64,000 nt of DNA from assembly GCA_038043445.1 (NCBI GenBank), contig JBBTBY010000047.1, forward strand, positions 28,889 through 92,888. The letters are read 5' to 3'. How positions within the stretch are numbered: the first letter of the stretch is position 1; each line of letters starts with the position of its first letter. This DNA is from Spirochaetota bacterium (GTDB lineage: Bacteria; Spirochaetota; Brachyspiria; Brachyspirales; JACRPF01). Shown here piece by piece: positions 24,391 through 33,325 of this stretch. The position numbers and the translations under genes are program-made. The notes below the pieces were generated by a model. That model was not told where the DNA came from and made no database searches. It saw nothing but the letters and a program-made list of their open reading frames with translations.

Positions 24391-27300
24391 CTATTTTCCC
24401 CATTTCGGCAGATACGGATGAAGCCGCGTACGCTCGGGTGCGGCAATGACCACACATTCGTGCGCCCCTTGTGTCAGTGCGCCGATATCGATGTGCACCA
24501 TGCCGTTCGTATCCGAGAATGATGCTTTCGCCCCATTGAGCGTGACCGACCGTATCTCACCGCGGGAAAACAGTACCAGTGCCGGGCGCTTTACCGTCGT
24601 TCCTTTTCGATCGAAACGGAGCGTGATCGTCCCGTTCCGCTGCCATGCCTCCTGTATGGATATTCCGCTCCAGTCGGCAAGGAAGAAATTCTCATCCCGC
24701 GCGGCGAGCATGGCGGGGACAACGGCATAATTCCCGTGACGGCTTTCGCGCCACATCGCGGCTAATGCGGTGTCGACCGTCGCAAGATCGGCAGCGAGGG
24801 TGTCCGTCGGATAGTCGAGGAATGCACGCGCATGCAGACGCGACCATGGGCCGCCGATGATATCGTCCTCGCGCCACCCCGACGCATAGATATCAACGTT
24901 CTTTTCGAACGCCTCCGCTGCAGCGAGCGTATATGTCTTGTGAAAGAGCATCGTTTCCGGGGGAATGCCGATGCCGGCGGTATCATAGAGGCACGGAGGC
25001 CCCCGCCGCGCCGATATCGGACGCACATCAGGACCACCCTCCTTGAACCCGGTTATCGTCTGATCATCATCGGGAAGTGAATCCGAAAGAAAGCCGTTAT
25101 TCTTTGCATATTTCCTGAAGTGCATCCGCGTGCGCATCGGCATCGCCTGTCGTGCCGACATGTATCTCCAGAAATCAGCCGTCCTAGTATCGCCAATGGC
25201 GTCGGCAATACGTGCATGCGCTATGGCGCCGGGCATCTCGGCATCGAGCATGTCAATGAACGATCCGCCGCCCCATTCCCGGCAGCCGGATGCCATATAT
25301 CCCCAGTCGTGCATGGCGGTGAGAAAACGCGCCTCAAATTGCGAGAACGACCATGTCGACGCGGCAGTCGACCAGTCACCGGCGTACAGGGCGGCGATGT
25401 TGTCAAAGTACTGCTGATTTGCGCAAAATTCGTTGACGTCGTTGTATATATCCTGCCCCGTAGTGAATATCGTATTCACCGGGTAGGATATGCCCGAGAA
25501 CGGCTCGGTCCGGTATTCCTGTATGGCCACCGGCTGGAAAAAATTCCACAGATGACGGTAGCCCGCGCACTGCTCATGTGCAGCGATCACACCGGGGGGC
25601 TCGAGTATAAAGCGGGACAGTATGCCGCTTAACTGCTTTCGCATATTCGCCAGATCGATATAATCGCATTCTTCCGGCGGCAGATAGCGGTTCGTCGCTT
25701 CCTGCCCGCCCCAGGCACGCCAGACGCCGTTCTCTTTTTTTGCGTAACGCCAGCCCCAGCGCATGGGGAGAAGAAAATGCTCCGTCGCGCTCTTTTGAAG
25801 CGCATCCGAACCCTCACGCGGGACTATGCCGAAGTGATCGCTCGGCGGCAGCGGCAACTCAAGAATGGTCTCGCGTCCCGATGCGATATAGAGCGGGCCG
25901 TTAGGGGTCTGACATCCCGAATAGACGACATCGTTGCGTATCTCCGAGAAACCTTTTCCCTTCTCGAATCCCGCGAGCGGCGGTATCGGTGACCACGATT
26001 CGGCGGTAACGTTCCAATCGCTTGTAACGGCTGTATGATCGAACACCGAGCGCACGACAGCGCACCCCTTCGCGCGGTCGATGACGAACGATTCAGTGCA
26101 GCGCACCGGGAGCGAAAGCGCCCGCGGCCACCAGAAGCGCATGAACTCTTCTATCTCCTTCACATCGCCTTGCGTCCAGCGCGCTTCCGTATCACCGTCA
26201 TACCATTTCTCCCCTGAGGGGAAAAGAAGCATCATTCTTCCCGATGCTGCGGGAAAGCCCATGGTAATGCCTGTTCTGTTGGCGGACAATGACTCGGGTG
26301 CGCGCTCGAGCACAAGAAGGAAGGGGACATACGCGTTCGATCGGTCGGATGACGTCCAGCCGCCGATGACGCCGGCAGACAACGCCCCTTGCGCTTTGGC
26401 ATATCGTATCACATCGCCGGTGCGGACATCCGCGGTGTTGCTGCGCAGGAACACAAGACCGCGCTGCTTGACCCCGGCGATGGTGAATTTCGACGCGTCG
26501 GTCTCCATGACAAGGCCGGGTACGGCGAGCGAAAGGATGGAGCGTACGGTGTTCTTCTGCTGCTTGGCGGTAATGGTCTTCGAAAACCAGTTGACAGCGC
26601 TCACGGTGAAATCGCTTCTCGCGGCGGTGCCGGCGATACGTAATTCGACGGGGCTTTTGCAGATCCCCGCATCGCCTTTATTGTTCTCTACGCGGACGAG
26701 GATGATGTTCTCCGCACCCGCTTTCACGATATCCTTCCTGACGGGATACGACCGCGGAGCGCTCCACCAGAATTCGGTGCGTTTATCGGTGGTGCCGACT
26801 TCAACACCGTTCACATATGCGGTATCGAAATCATCGATGGCGCCGAAATCAAGCTCGAGGTCTTTGCCCGCGAACCGCGAGGGGACATCGACGCGGAGTC
26901 GATACCAGGAGACATCATGTCTGCCCATGCCCTCCGCCTGCCAGAAACTCGGCACCGATATCGTTTTCCAGCCGTCGCCGGGGAGCGATGCCGGAGAGAA
27001 CGCGCGTGCCGTGTCCGCGATGAAATCCCATGTCCCGGCAAGATCGACGGATTCAGCGTCGAGCGCGGAAGTGAAGAACATTATCTCCCGCTTCTTGTAC
27101 ACAAGGCTTCCCTTCTCCGTGAATTCGCCGACAAGCAGGCCGTCATTGTTCTTCCAGCCGAAACGGCCGAAATTGTTCTCCGATACACCCTGCTGCCAGG
27201 GACGTATTGTCCCGTCAGAAAGGCATGCGGTTTCATTCCCCGGTGTTCTTTCGGCTGCAGTAACAGCGGCAAGGTCCTTCTTCATGGCGTAATGGAGAAT

Positions 27301-28317
27301 ACGCACGAAGGCATCATCGTGGTACGGCGTTATCGGCGGCATGCGATAATCACGACCGAACCCGGCGCTCCAATAGTACACACTGCCCCTGCCGAGTTTT
27401 TTAACGGCAAGCGCGGGAACGCCGTCGGCGAATCGCAGCACGGTCTTTGCGCCGTCGAGTGCTTTCACCGCACAGTGCGCCTGGGGTATTTCGGTGTTCA
27501 GATCAAGCGCATTGGGCTTCTCAATAAGTGCCGCCGGTTCATCCTTTGATGTCATCGCGCAGGGAAGCATTTCCTCAAGCCCGGCAGCACCGAATCCGTA
27601 CACGAGGATAGCACCGCCGCTCTCCGCATATCGCCTCACATTCTCCGCGATGGACATATACGGCGTATGCTGGCGCTCCGGGCGTTGTACCGTGTATATC
27701 TCGTCGCCGGTATCGGATGCCCCGAGAGGGAATGACGCAAGCTGGTATGAGACCGATGAATAGGTTTTTCCCTGCACTTTCTTCGCTTCACTGTCGGACG
27801 ATATGACGACGCGGTTCAGTATGATGTTGAGCGACACCTCGCCCGGTTTCGCATCCCGCGGGAATGTGAGCCGATAGGGACCATCCTCGATGAGTTCCCC
27901 CGGTTTCCATGATGTCATCGGCTGTCTGAAATTATGGTCGTTATTGATGAGTATATTCTGTCCCTGCCGGTAATGCACCGCCATACGCTGATCCCAGGGC
28001 ACGGCATCCGATGAGAGCAGCCGGAAAAAATAAATTGCGGTGAATTCCCCGCCGATGACCCGCCTTTTTGACAGGCGCACACCCTCGATGCGTATCACCG
28101 GCGCATTGAATTGACGGGAATAGATGACGAGCGGTGTATCGGCGGGAATGGGCAAGTTCCGCGGGAGCAGGGTGAAATCGAATCGGTTCGTGAACCGTCC
28201 GGCGAGCCATCGCATATACGGTACCTGCACATGGTCTTCACCGTTGATAGAAACGAGCACCGGTGCGGTGAACACAGATGATGTGAGTAGGAGAGCAAGG
28301 AACAGGATACGCTTCAT
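24391..28317 (-). CDS. Large secreted putative glycoside hydrolase with GH2-like sugar-binding domain
   Basis: 1308 residues from the ATG at 28317 (GGAGGT site). Signal peptide 1-18. Residues 20-400 are unrecognised but include amidotransferase-like stretches ('GAILVYGFGAAGLEEML'). Residues about 420-560 are a GH2-type jelly-roll: 'DLAGTWDFIADTA', 'VPSFWQAEGMGRHDVSWYR', 'LDFGAIDDFDTAYVNGVEVG'. The C-terminal third has an alpha/alpha-toroid look ('HDWGYMASGCREWGGGSFID', 'GAIAHARIADAIGDTRTADF') like family GH enzymes with six-helix barrels. Catalytic residues are not assignable, so this may be a new hydrolase subfamily. A XylR-like regulator lies directly upstream on the same strand. Confidence 0.7.
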   Translation of the reverse strand: MKRILFLALLLTSSVFTAPVLVSINGEDHVQVPYMRWLAGRFTNRFDFTLLPRNLPIPADTPLVIYSRQFNAPVIRIEGVRLSKRRVIGGEFTAIYFFRLLSSDAVPWDQRMAVHYRQGQNILINNDHNFRQPMTSWKPGELIEDGPYRLTFPRDAKPGEVSLNIILNRVVISSDSEAKKVQGKTYSSVSYQLASFPLGASDTGDEIYTVQRPERQHTPYMSIAENVRRYAESGGAILVYGFGAAGLEEMLPCAMTSKDEPAALIEKPNALDLNTEIPQAHCAVKALDGAKTVLRFADGVPALAVKKLGRGSVYYWSAGFGRDYRMPPITPYHDDAFVRILHYAMKKDLAAVTAAERTPGNETACLSDGTIRPWQQGVSENNFGRFGWKNNDGLLVGEFTEKGSLVYKKREIMFFTSALDAESVDLAGTWDFIADTARAFSPASLPGDGWKTISVPSFWQAEGMGRHDVSWYRLRVDVPSRFAGKDLELDFGAIDDFDTAYVNGVEVGTTDKRTEFWWSAPRSYPVRKDIVKAGAENIILVRVENNKGDAGICKSPVELRIAGTAARSDFTVSAVNWFSKTITAKQQKNTVRSILSLAVPGLVMETDASKFTIAGVKQRGLVFLRSNTADVRTGDVIRYAKAQGALSAGVIGGWTSSDRSNAYVPFLLVLERAPESLSANRTGITMGFPAASGRMMLLFPSGEKWYDGDTEARWTQGDVKEIEEFMRFWWPRALSLPVRCTESFVIDRAKGCAVVRSVFDHTAVTSDWNVTAESWSPIPPLAGFEKGKGFSEIRNDVVYSGCQTPNGPLYIASGRETILELPLPPSDHFGIVPREGSDALQKSATEHFLLPMRWGWRYAKKENGVWRAWGGQEATNRYLPPEECDYIDLANMRKQLSGILSRFILEPPGVIAAHEQCAGYRHLWNFFQPVAIQEYRTEPFSGISYPVNTIFTTGQDIYNDVNEFCANQQYFDNIAALYAGDWSTAASTWSFSQFEARFLTAMHDWGYMASGCREWGGGSFIDMLDAEMPGAIAHARIADAIGDTRTADFWRYMSARQAMPMRTRMHFRKYAKNNGFLSDSLPDDDQTITGFKEGGPDVRPISARRGPPCLYDTAGIGIPPETMLFHKTYTLAAAEAFEKNVDIYASGWREDDIIGGPWSRLHARAFLDYPTDTLAADLATVDTALAAMWRESRHGNYAVVPAMLAARDENFFLADWSGISIQEAWQRNGTITLRFDRKGTTVKRPALVLFSRGEIRSVTLNGAKASFSDTNGMVHIDIGALTQGAHECVVIAAPERTRLHPYLPKWGK

Positions 28318-28340
28318 GGTACCTCCGCGATCACCGTCAC

Positions 28341-28368
28341 AGTATACCGGTGCGACGGGAAATGGCAA
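28341..28368 (-). promoter_or_regulatory. Sigma-70-type promoter of the large hydrolase gene
   Basis: On the minus strand: -35 TTGCCA (28363-28368), 16-bp spacer, -10 TATACT (28341-28346), in the 96-bp gap after the regulator gene. Confidence 0.65.
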
Positions 28369-28413
28369 TCAGCGTCAGTATACCCGGAGAGCGATGCCGG
28401 TAATGGTACGATT

Positions 28414-29649
28414 TCACCCCTTCGGCATGGTACGATTTCGCGCATGTTCCCGGAACGCCTCCGGTGTGCAGCCGAAACGGCGCTTGAAATGAGCATAGAA
28501 ACGCTGATGCTGAAAATACCCGATACCAGCAAGAACAGCACTGACGGCGTCGGACGAATGCTCAAGGAGGAAAGCCGCCTTTCTCAATCGCAGATCGGTG
28601 AGATATGCCGTAATGCTCGCGCCGAACAGGGTGCGAAATCGTTTTGAGAAGTATTTCCTTTTCATGCCGAATCTTTCGGCTATCGATGCGAGGGCATCGC
28701 GGTTCGCATACTCGCTGTGTATGAAATTCGCGATGCGCTCGCGCTCGGAGATGATGCTCGATCCGCTGGCACGGCTTGTGGATGCACCGATGACAAGCCG
28801 CGGCGGGAGCAGTATCTTCCGTTCGCCGTTCTTTCCCGCTATGGTTTCAATAAGCTTTCTCACCGCGGTACGGCCGATGCCGTAGCGGTTCTGTTTCACG
28901 GTGGTAAGCGAGTTGCGCTCACGGTCATGGCGATAGGAGCGTACGCCGTCGGTCCCTGCAATGGCGATATCGCGCGGGATGCGCACCCGTTCGCCGGAAG
29001 CGAATTCCCAGAAATGATAGGCGACAGGGTCGTTCGTGAACACAATGGCCTCGGGAGGCGATTTCGCGGCGATGACTGCCTGGAACAATCGTTCGCGGTC
29101 CTTGTGACGCCACCCCGGGTGCACGGCAGGCAGACGATGGAATGTCCCGCTTAACGGATGATAATGTTCATAGAGAGGGACATCGCTGAACACCCAGCGC
29201 TCTTCAAAGGGAAGCTTGTTCGCATCGAGTGCTCTGCGAAATCCGCGATAACGCGCGAGCACCGGTTCCATCATGCCGAGCGTGAACAGCCCGATGCGGG
29301 TATAGCCCTCATCGCACAGATGCCGTACGATGAGCGACACGGCATCCTCTTCCGCAGCGCCGACATACAGGCCGTTCGGATCGCGGCTGTCTATGAGCGT
29401 GCTCACGAGGGGAATGCGCGCAGCAAGCCGACGGAACACCGTGCGTTCCATGGCATGCCAGTGCATGACGATAATAACGCCGTCGAACGCGCGGTATGTC
29501 CGTTCCCGAATGAAATCATCGACCGCTGTGTCGATCAGGGTGACCGTGGCCGCATTCGCGTCCGCTTCATCGATCACACCGCGAATGAGATCGATAAGCG
29601 ATGGCAGCGACGCCGTTGATGGCAGTGAAGTGAGAAAGCAGAGGTTCAT
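28414..29649 (-). CDS. XylR-like regulator: LacI-type sensor fused to AraC DNA-binding domain
   Basis: 411 residues. Residues 1-285 form a periplasmic-binding-protein-like sugar sensor, as in LacI/GalR proteins but without their N-terminal helix-turn-helix: 'YRAFDGVIIVMHWHAME', 'VSLIVRHLCDEGYTRIGLFT', 'IAIAGTDGVRSYRHDRERN', 'LTTVKQNRYGIGRTAVRKL'. The C-terminus is an AraC-type double HTH ('SIAERFGMKRKYFSKRFRTL', 'AGIGYFQHQRFYAHFKRRFG'). This is the architecture of E. coli XylR. It lies 96 bp upstream of the large hydrolase on the same strand, the likely target. Ligand probably a monosaccharide. Confidence 0.9.
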   Translation of the reverse strand: MNLCFLTSLPSTASLPSLIDLIRGVIDEADANAATVTLIDTAVDDFIRERTYRAFDGVIIVMHWHAMERTVFRRLAARIPLVSTLIDSRDPNGLYVGAAEEDAVSLIVRHLCDEGYTRIGLFTLGMMEPVLARYRGFRRALDANKLPFEERWVFSDVPLYEHYHPLSGTFHRLPAVHPGWRHKDRERLFQAVIAAKSPPEAIVFTNDPVAYHFWEFASGERVRIPRDIAIAGTDGVRSYRHDRERNSLTTVKQNRYGIGRTAVRKLIETIAGKNGERKILLPPRLVIGASTSRASGSSIISERERIANFIHSEYANRDALASIAERFGMKRKYFSKRFRTLFGASITAYLTDLRLRKAAFLLEHSSDAVSAVLAGIGYFQHQRFYAHFKRRFGCTPEAFREHARNRTMPKG

Positions 29650-29677
29650 CGCAGTGATCTGTCCATTCGCAGCGAGG

Positions 29678-30388
29678 TCATGCTTCCTTTTCGGGTGCGG
29701 TCTTCGGGTCTTTTTTCATCGAGTCCAACAGCGCCCTGACGAATACTTCAACGCCCACCTTAAGCGCGGTGAAGAGCACAAGCAGCAGTATCGAAGCGGC
29801 GGCTTTCGAGAATAACCCGACGATGATGCCGATGAATGCGCCGAGGATTATCGTAAGATGCACCGGGATGATGCGCGCATAGGGCGTCATCATCATGCCG
29901 GCGATGTTCGGCGGAGGGGCGTTCTCCCGTTTTCTGCGAACCGAATCCCCCGCGAAGGTGATGAGATTGCTGATAAAAAGAACAAGTGCGCCCGCCGCGA
30001 TGAAGTAAACGTTCACCGTTCCGCCGCCGAAGATCTCAGGAAGTGCCTGCGAAAGGAACACTGCGTATACCACGTGGAAGAATCCGTAATGGAAGAGGAA
30101 GAAGATGGCCATGAATATCTTAAGCCCATCGGATGCCGGCGGTTTCATTCCCGTACCGCCAACGCCGCTCGTATCGTATTCCTTAAGGGACAGCATGCGT
30201 ATGACATTCAGAAGGCCGATGGCCACACTTTCCGCCCAGAACGCCCATATCACCGAAAGCGTGTCCATGCGGAGCACGAGCGCACCGGCGGCAACGGCGA
30301 CATTCGCCAGTATCGTCATCCACACGGAACGCTGTCTTAAAAGCGAGCGGATATCGATATTGCGAAGCGCCTGATTGATGTCTGCCAT
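29678..30388 (-). CDS. Integral membrane protein, DUF6498-like
   Basis: 236 residues from the ATG at 30388, which has a GGAGGAAG site; the frame extends to 30433 but lies across the promoter. About five or six hydrophobic helices. The sequence 'LSVIWAFWAESVAIGLLNVIRML' with a conserved Trp-Glu, followed by 'FFLFHYGFFHVVY' with paired histidines and 'HLTIILGAFIG', matches the pattern of the DUF6498 family as I recall it. Function unknown. A charged cytosolic C-tail (Lys/Glu) ends the protein. Same strand as the XylR-like gene, 28 bp apart. Confidence 0.65.
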   Translation of the reverse strand: MADINQALRNIDIRSLLRQRSVWMTILANVAVAAGALVLRMDTLSVIWAFWAESVAIGLLNVIRMLSLKEYDTSGVGGTGMKPPASDGLKIFMAIFFLFHYGFFHVVYAVFLSQALPEIFGGGTVNVYFIAAGALVLFISNLITFAGDSVRRKRENAPPPNIAGMMMTPYARIIPVHLTIILGAFIGIIVGLFSKAAASILLLVLFTALKVGVEVFVRALLDSMKKDPKTAPEKEA

Positions 30389-30405
30389 GGCTTCCTCCGA
30401 AGAAC

Positions 30406-30433
30406 AGTATATTCCGGGCGCAGGGGGCGTCAA
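30406..30433 (-). promoter_or_regulatory. Sigma-70-type promoter of the DUF6498-like gene
   Basis: On the minus strand: -35 TTGACG (30428-30433), 16-bp spacer, -10 TATACT (30406-30411). Its -35 box is only 22 bp from the -35 of the lolA promoter on the other strand, a back-to-back divergent pair. Confidence 0.65.
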
Positions 30434-30455
30434 GCGCAGAAGCGTATTCTTCGCG

Positions 30456-30483
30456 TTGAAATATTACCCCCCCGTGATATAAT
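30456..30483 (+). promoter_or_regulatory. Sigma-70-type promoter of the lolA-argB unit
   Basis: -35 TTGAAA (30456-30461), 16-bp spacer containing a run of seven C, perfect -10 TATAAT (30478-30483). It reads into lolA, the first of four closely spaced genes. Confidence 0.75.
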
Positions 30484-30526
30484 CACTGCCGTCCGGGATG
30501 TCCGTCCCGCCCAAGGAGCACTACGC

Positions 30527-31330
30527 GTGCACGCACTACGATACATCATTCTGTCCGCCGTGCTGTCGGCGCTCTTGTTCCCGCAGCCGAAGATAGCGGA
30601 AAGCAGCGAGGTCGTGAATTTGCTCGTTGCGAACCAGCAGCACCTTTCCTCGTTCCGCGGCCGTTTCATCGAGCGCAACGGCACGACCGTGACCAAGGGT
30701 GAAGTATGCTATAAACGCCCCAATAAATTCATGCTCGAATATAAAAGCCCCAAGTCGGTGGTCACCGGCGATAACGGGAAGAACCAGGCTGTCGTGTGCA
30801 ATGGTACGAAGCTGTGGATATATCTCCCGCGTATACACGTGGTGAGCGAACAGGATGTCAAGACCGAGGTCGCGGGCCTGTACACCGGCAAGGGCGTTCT
30901 TCGCCTGAAAGAGGATTATTATTTCAATTTCTTCGGCAAGCGGGAAATGGAAGAACTTCGCGCGTTCCGCGCAACCGATCTTACCGGCAGCGAAAAGAAG
31001 ACCGATGCTGTCGACGAATATCTTGAGCAGGACGCCCGGCAGGCCTATCATATGTTCCTGACGCCCAAACCGCATTTAAAGACGACGGACAAGGCGGGCT
31101 TCACGAGCATCCATGTATGGATCGATAAGAGCGGCATGATACTGCGCTCACTGGGCGTATCGACGACGCGCAAGGCGGTCGAGTACGTGTTCAGCGATAT
31201 CGAGCGCAATGTCGACATCAACGACGCGACGTTCGACTTTCTCATACCGGACAATGTGCAGGTGGTGCGCAACAATCTGGTCGCGCCGAAGAAGAAGAAA
31301 GAGGATAAAGACAAGGACGAGGAGAAATAA
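30527..31330 (+). CDS. lolA: Outer membrane lipoprotein carrier protein LolA
   Basis: 267 residues starting at GTG 30527 with AAGGAG 8 bases upstream. Signal peptide about 1-22. The LolA fold is seen in 'HLSSFRGRFIERNGTTVTKG', 'CYKRPNKFMLEYKSPKSVV', 'NGTKLWIYLPRIHVV' and the late 'IHVWIDKSGMILRSLGV'. It ferries lipoproteins through the periplasm to the outer membrane. It is longer than E. coli LolA (about 200 residues), with an inserted middle segment and a Lys/Asp/Glu tail ('KKKKEDKDKDEEK'). First gene of the unit with RodZ-like, argB and DUF4380; the next start is 1 base after its stop. Confidence 0.88.
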   Translation: MHALRYIILSAVLSALLFPQPKIAESSEVVNLLVANQQHLSSFRGRFIERNGTTVTKGEVCYKRPNKFMLEYKSPKSVVTGDNGKNQAVVCNGTKLWIYLPRIHVVSEQDVKTEVAGLYTGKGVLRLKEDYYFNFFGKREMEELRAFRATDLTGSEKKTDAVDEYLEQDARQAYHMFLTPKPHLKTTDKAGFTSIHVWIDKSGMILRSLGVSTTRKAVEYVFSDIERNVDINDATFDFLIPDNVQVVRNNLVAPKKKKEDKDKDEEK

Positions 31331-31331
31331 C

Positions 31332-32417
31332 GTGGAATCACTGGGTACGATACTCACGCGTGCGCGCGAGCAGAAGAAATGGACCATCGAGGACCTGCAC
31401 AAGCAGACGCGCATAAGCAAGAAATATCTTGAGGCGCTCGAGAAGGAAAGTTACGGCGACATTCCGGGCGATATCTACGTCAAAGGGTTCATCAGGAACG
31501 TTTCCATACGCCTCGGGCTCGATGCGGACAAGATGGTCGAGCTCTTCACCCGCACGAAGATGTCCGAAGCGCCGGCGCCGTACGAGGAACTCCTCAAGGG
31601 CGGATCCGACGACAAACGCAAATATCTCCCCTGGGCCATCACGGTGCTCGGTGCCGTGCTCCTTATCGGCATCACGGCGGTCATCGTCAAGATGTCGGGC
31701 TCGGTACGCATGCCGGGGGCGACGTTCTCCGACGGCGGGTCCGGCCATGAAAAGAACATCGTCGAGGACCGTGCATCGGTGCAGGTCCGTTCGGGCGATA
31801 CCGTGTTCTTCCGGCCACTCGGTGTTTCAGCGACCATTAAAGTGCTCGCCGTCGGCAATACGGTAAAAACGCTCCTCAATGAAAAAGAGGTGGTGCTCGC
31901 AAAAGGCAATCCCATCATGGCGGACCTCAATCGGAACAGCTTCCCGGATTTCCGCATGAACCTCGTTGATGTCATCGAGGATGTCGCCATGATAGAAGTG
32001 GAAAAGGTCGAAGAGGCGATGGTCGAAACGACGAACACCTTCGCGACGAACGCCGTCACACAGCCCGTCGATCGACCGGAGTACAAGACCGTCGGCGATA
32101 CGATGTATCTCATGGAGAACGTCGACAAGGAACCGCTCAAGATAAACCTCGTGGCGAAGAATTTCGTCTATGTACGGTACTTCGTTGATGCGGAGAAACC
32201 GCAGGTGCGGTCGCTGCCGTCGGGACGCACGCTCGATCTTACCGGCACGGATTCCATACAGCTTACCATCGGGAATGCAGGCTCGCTCCTCGTACGGATA
32301 AACGGCAAAAGCGTATCATTCGGCCGCGAAGGCGATGTGGCGAACAAGACGATCAAATGGGTGAAGAACCCGGACAATGAGATGAAGTACCATCTCATCG
32401 TCGTCACCACGAAGTAG
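31332..32417 (+). CDS. RodZ-like helix-turn-helix membrane protein
   Basis: 361 residues from GTG 31332, one base after the lolA stop codon; the frame is open from 31209 but that part overlaps lolA. Residues 1-70 are the RodZ-type HTH_25 domain ('LGTILTRAREQKKWTIEDLH', 'KYLEALEKESYGDIPGDIYV', 'KGFIRNVSIRLGLD'). One transmembrane helix lies near 97-117, followed by a periplasmic part whose last 80 residues resemble the DUF4115/RodZ C-terminal beta domain. RodZ links MreB filaments to the wall machinery in rod-shaped cells. The central periplasmic segment is longer than usual. Confidence 0.85.
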   Translation: MESLGTILTRAREQKKWTIEDLHKQTRISKKYLEALEKESYGDIPGDIYVKGFIRNVSIRLGLDADKMVELFTRTKMSEAPAPYEELLKGGSDDKRKYLPWAITVLGAVLLIGITAVIVKMSGSVRMPGATFSDGGSGHEKNIVEDRASVQVRSGDTVFFRPLGVSATIKVLAVGNTVKTLLNEKEVVLAKGNPIMADLNRNSFPDFRMNLVDVIEDVAMIEVEKVEEAMVETTNTFATNAVTQPVDRPEYKTVGDTMYLMENVDKEPLKINLVAKNFVYVRYFVDAEKPQVRSLPSGRTLDLTGTDSIQLTIGNAGSLLVRINGKSVSFGREGDVANKTIKWVKNPDNEMKYHLIVVTTK

Positions 32418-32422
32418 CGCGC

Positions 32423-33289
32423 ATGGAACGGTACATAGAAAAGGCGAAGACGCTCGTCGAGGCGCTCCCGTACATACGCCTGTTCAACGGCAAGACCATC
32501 GTCATAAAATACGGCGGCTCGGCCATGGTCGAGGACGCGCTCAGAAGTCACGTGCTCGAGGATATCGTCCTCATGCGGCTTGTCGGCATCAATCCTGTCG
32601 TGGTCCACGGCGGGGGAAAGCATATCACCGAGCTTTCAAAGCGATTGGGCATCGAAAGCAAATTCGTGAACGGCCTGCGCGTGACCGACAGCGAAACGAT
32701 GATGATAACGCAGATGGTGCTCGCCGGCCTCATCAACAAGGACATTGTTGCGGACATAGCCCTTCTCGGCGGCAAGGCCTGCGGCATTTCCGGCAAGGAC
32801 GGCGGGCTTATCATGGCGACGAAAAAATCCGACACGAGCGGCACCGATTACGGCTTCGTCGGTGATATAGAGCAGGTGAACCCCGAGCTTCTGCGCATTC
32901 TCGAGGAGAATTCGTATATCCCCGTCGTATCGCCGGTCGGCACGGACGATCAGGGCGATTCGCTCAATATCAATGCCGACGTAGCGGCGGCACGCATCGC
33001 CGAGGAATTGAAAGCGGAAAAGATAATCTATCTCACCGATGTCGACGGCATACTCCGCAATAAAAAAGACCCCTCGACGCTCATACCCGTCGTAAGCGCA
33101 TCCGGGATAGAGACGTTGAAACGCGAGGGCATCATCGAATCCGGTATGATACCGAAGGTGGACGCCTGCGTGCGTGCATTGAACCGCGGCGTGGGGAAAG
33201 TGCATATCATCAACGGTACCGTGCCGCATGCGCTTATCCTCGAGGTGTTCACCGACAGCGGTATCGGGACCGAGATAACCCAGGGCTGA
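32423..33289 (+). CDS. argB: Acetylglutamate kinase
   Basis: 288 residues, normal length. 'IVIKYGGSAM' near residue 25 and 'PVVVHGGGKHI' near 60 are the ATP and substrate glycine loops; 'IGLLG'-type and 'NADVAAARIAEELKAEKIIY' motifs and the closing 'GMIPKVDACVRALNRGV' complete the amino-acid-kinase fold. It phosphorylates N-acetylglutamate in arginine synthesis. It starts 5 bp after the RodZ-like gene, an unusual partner; no other arg gene is in the window. Confidence 0.97.
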   Translation: MERYIEKAKTLVEALPYIRLFNGKTIVIKYGGSAMVEDALRSHVLEDIVLMRLVGINPVVVHGGGKHITELSKRLGIESKFVNGLRVTDSETMMITQMVLAGLINKDIVADIALLGGKACGISGKDGGLIMATKKSDTSGTDYGFVGDIEQVNPELLRILEENSYIPVVSPVGTDDQGDSLNINADVAAARIAEELKAEKIIYLTDVDGILRNKKDPSTLIPVVSASGIETLKREGIIESGMIPKVDACVRALNRGVGKVHIINGTVPHALILEVFTDSGIGTEITQG

Positions 33290-33325
33290 CATTGACAGCG
33301 TGAAACGTACGAACGGGAGAGCCAT

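Noticed and set aside
24391..28317. Classic GH2 beta-galactosidase or beta-glucuronidase
   Set aside because: Only the sugar-binding jelly-roll resembles GH2; the catalytic NE and nucleophile motifs of the GH2 barrel are absent.
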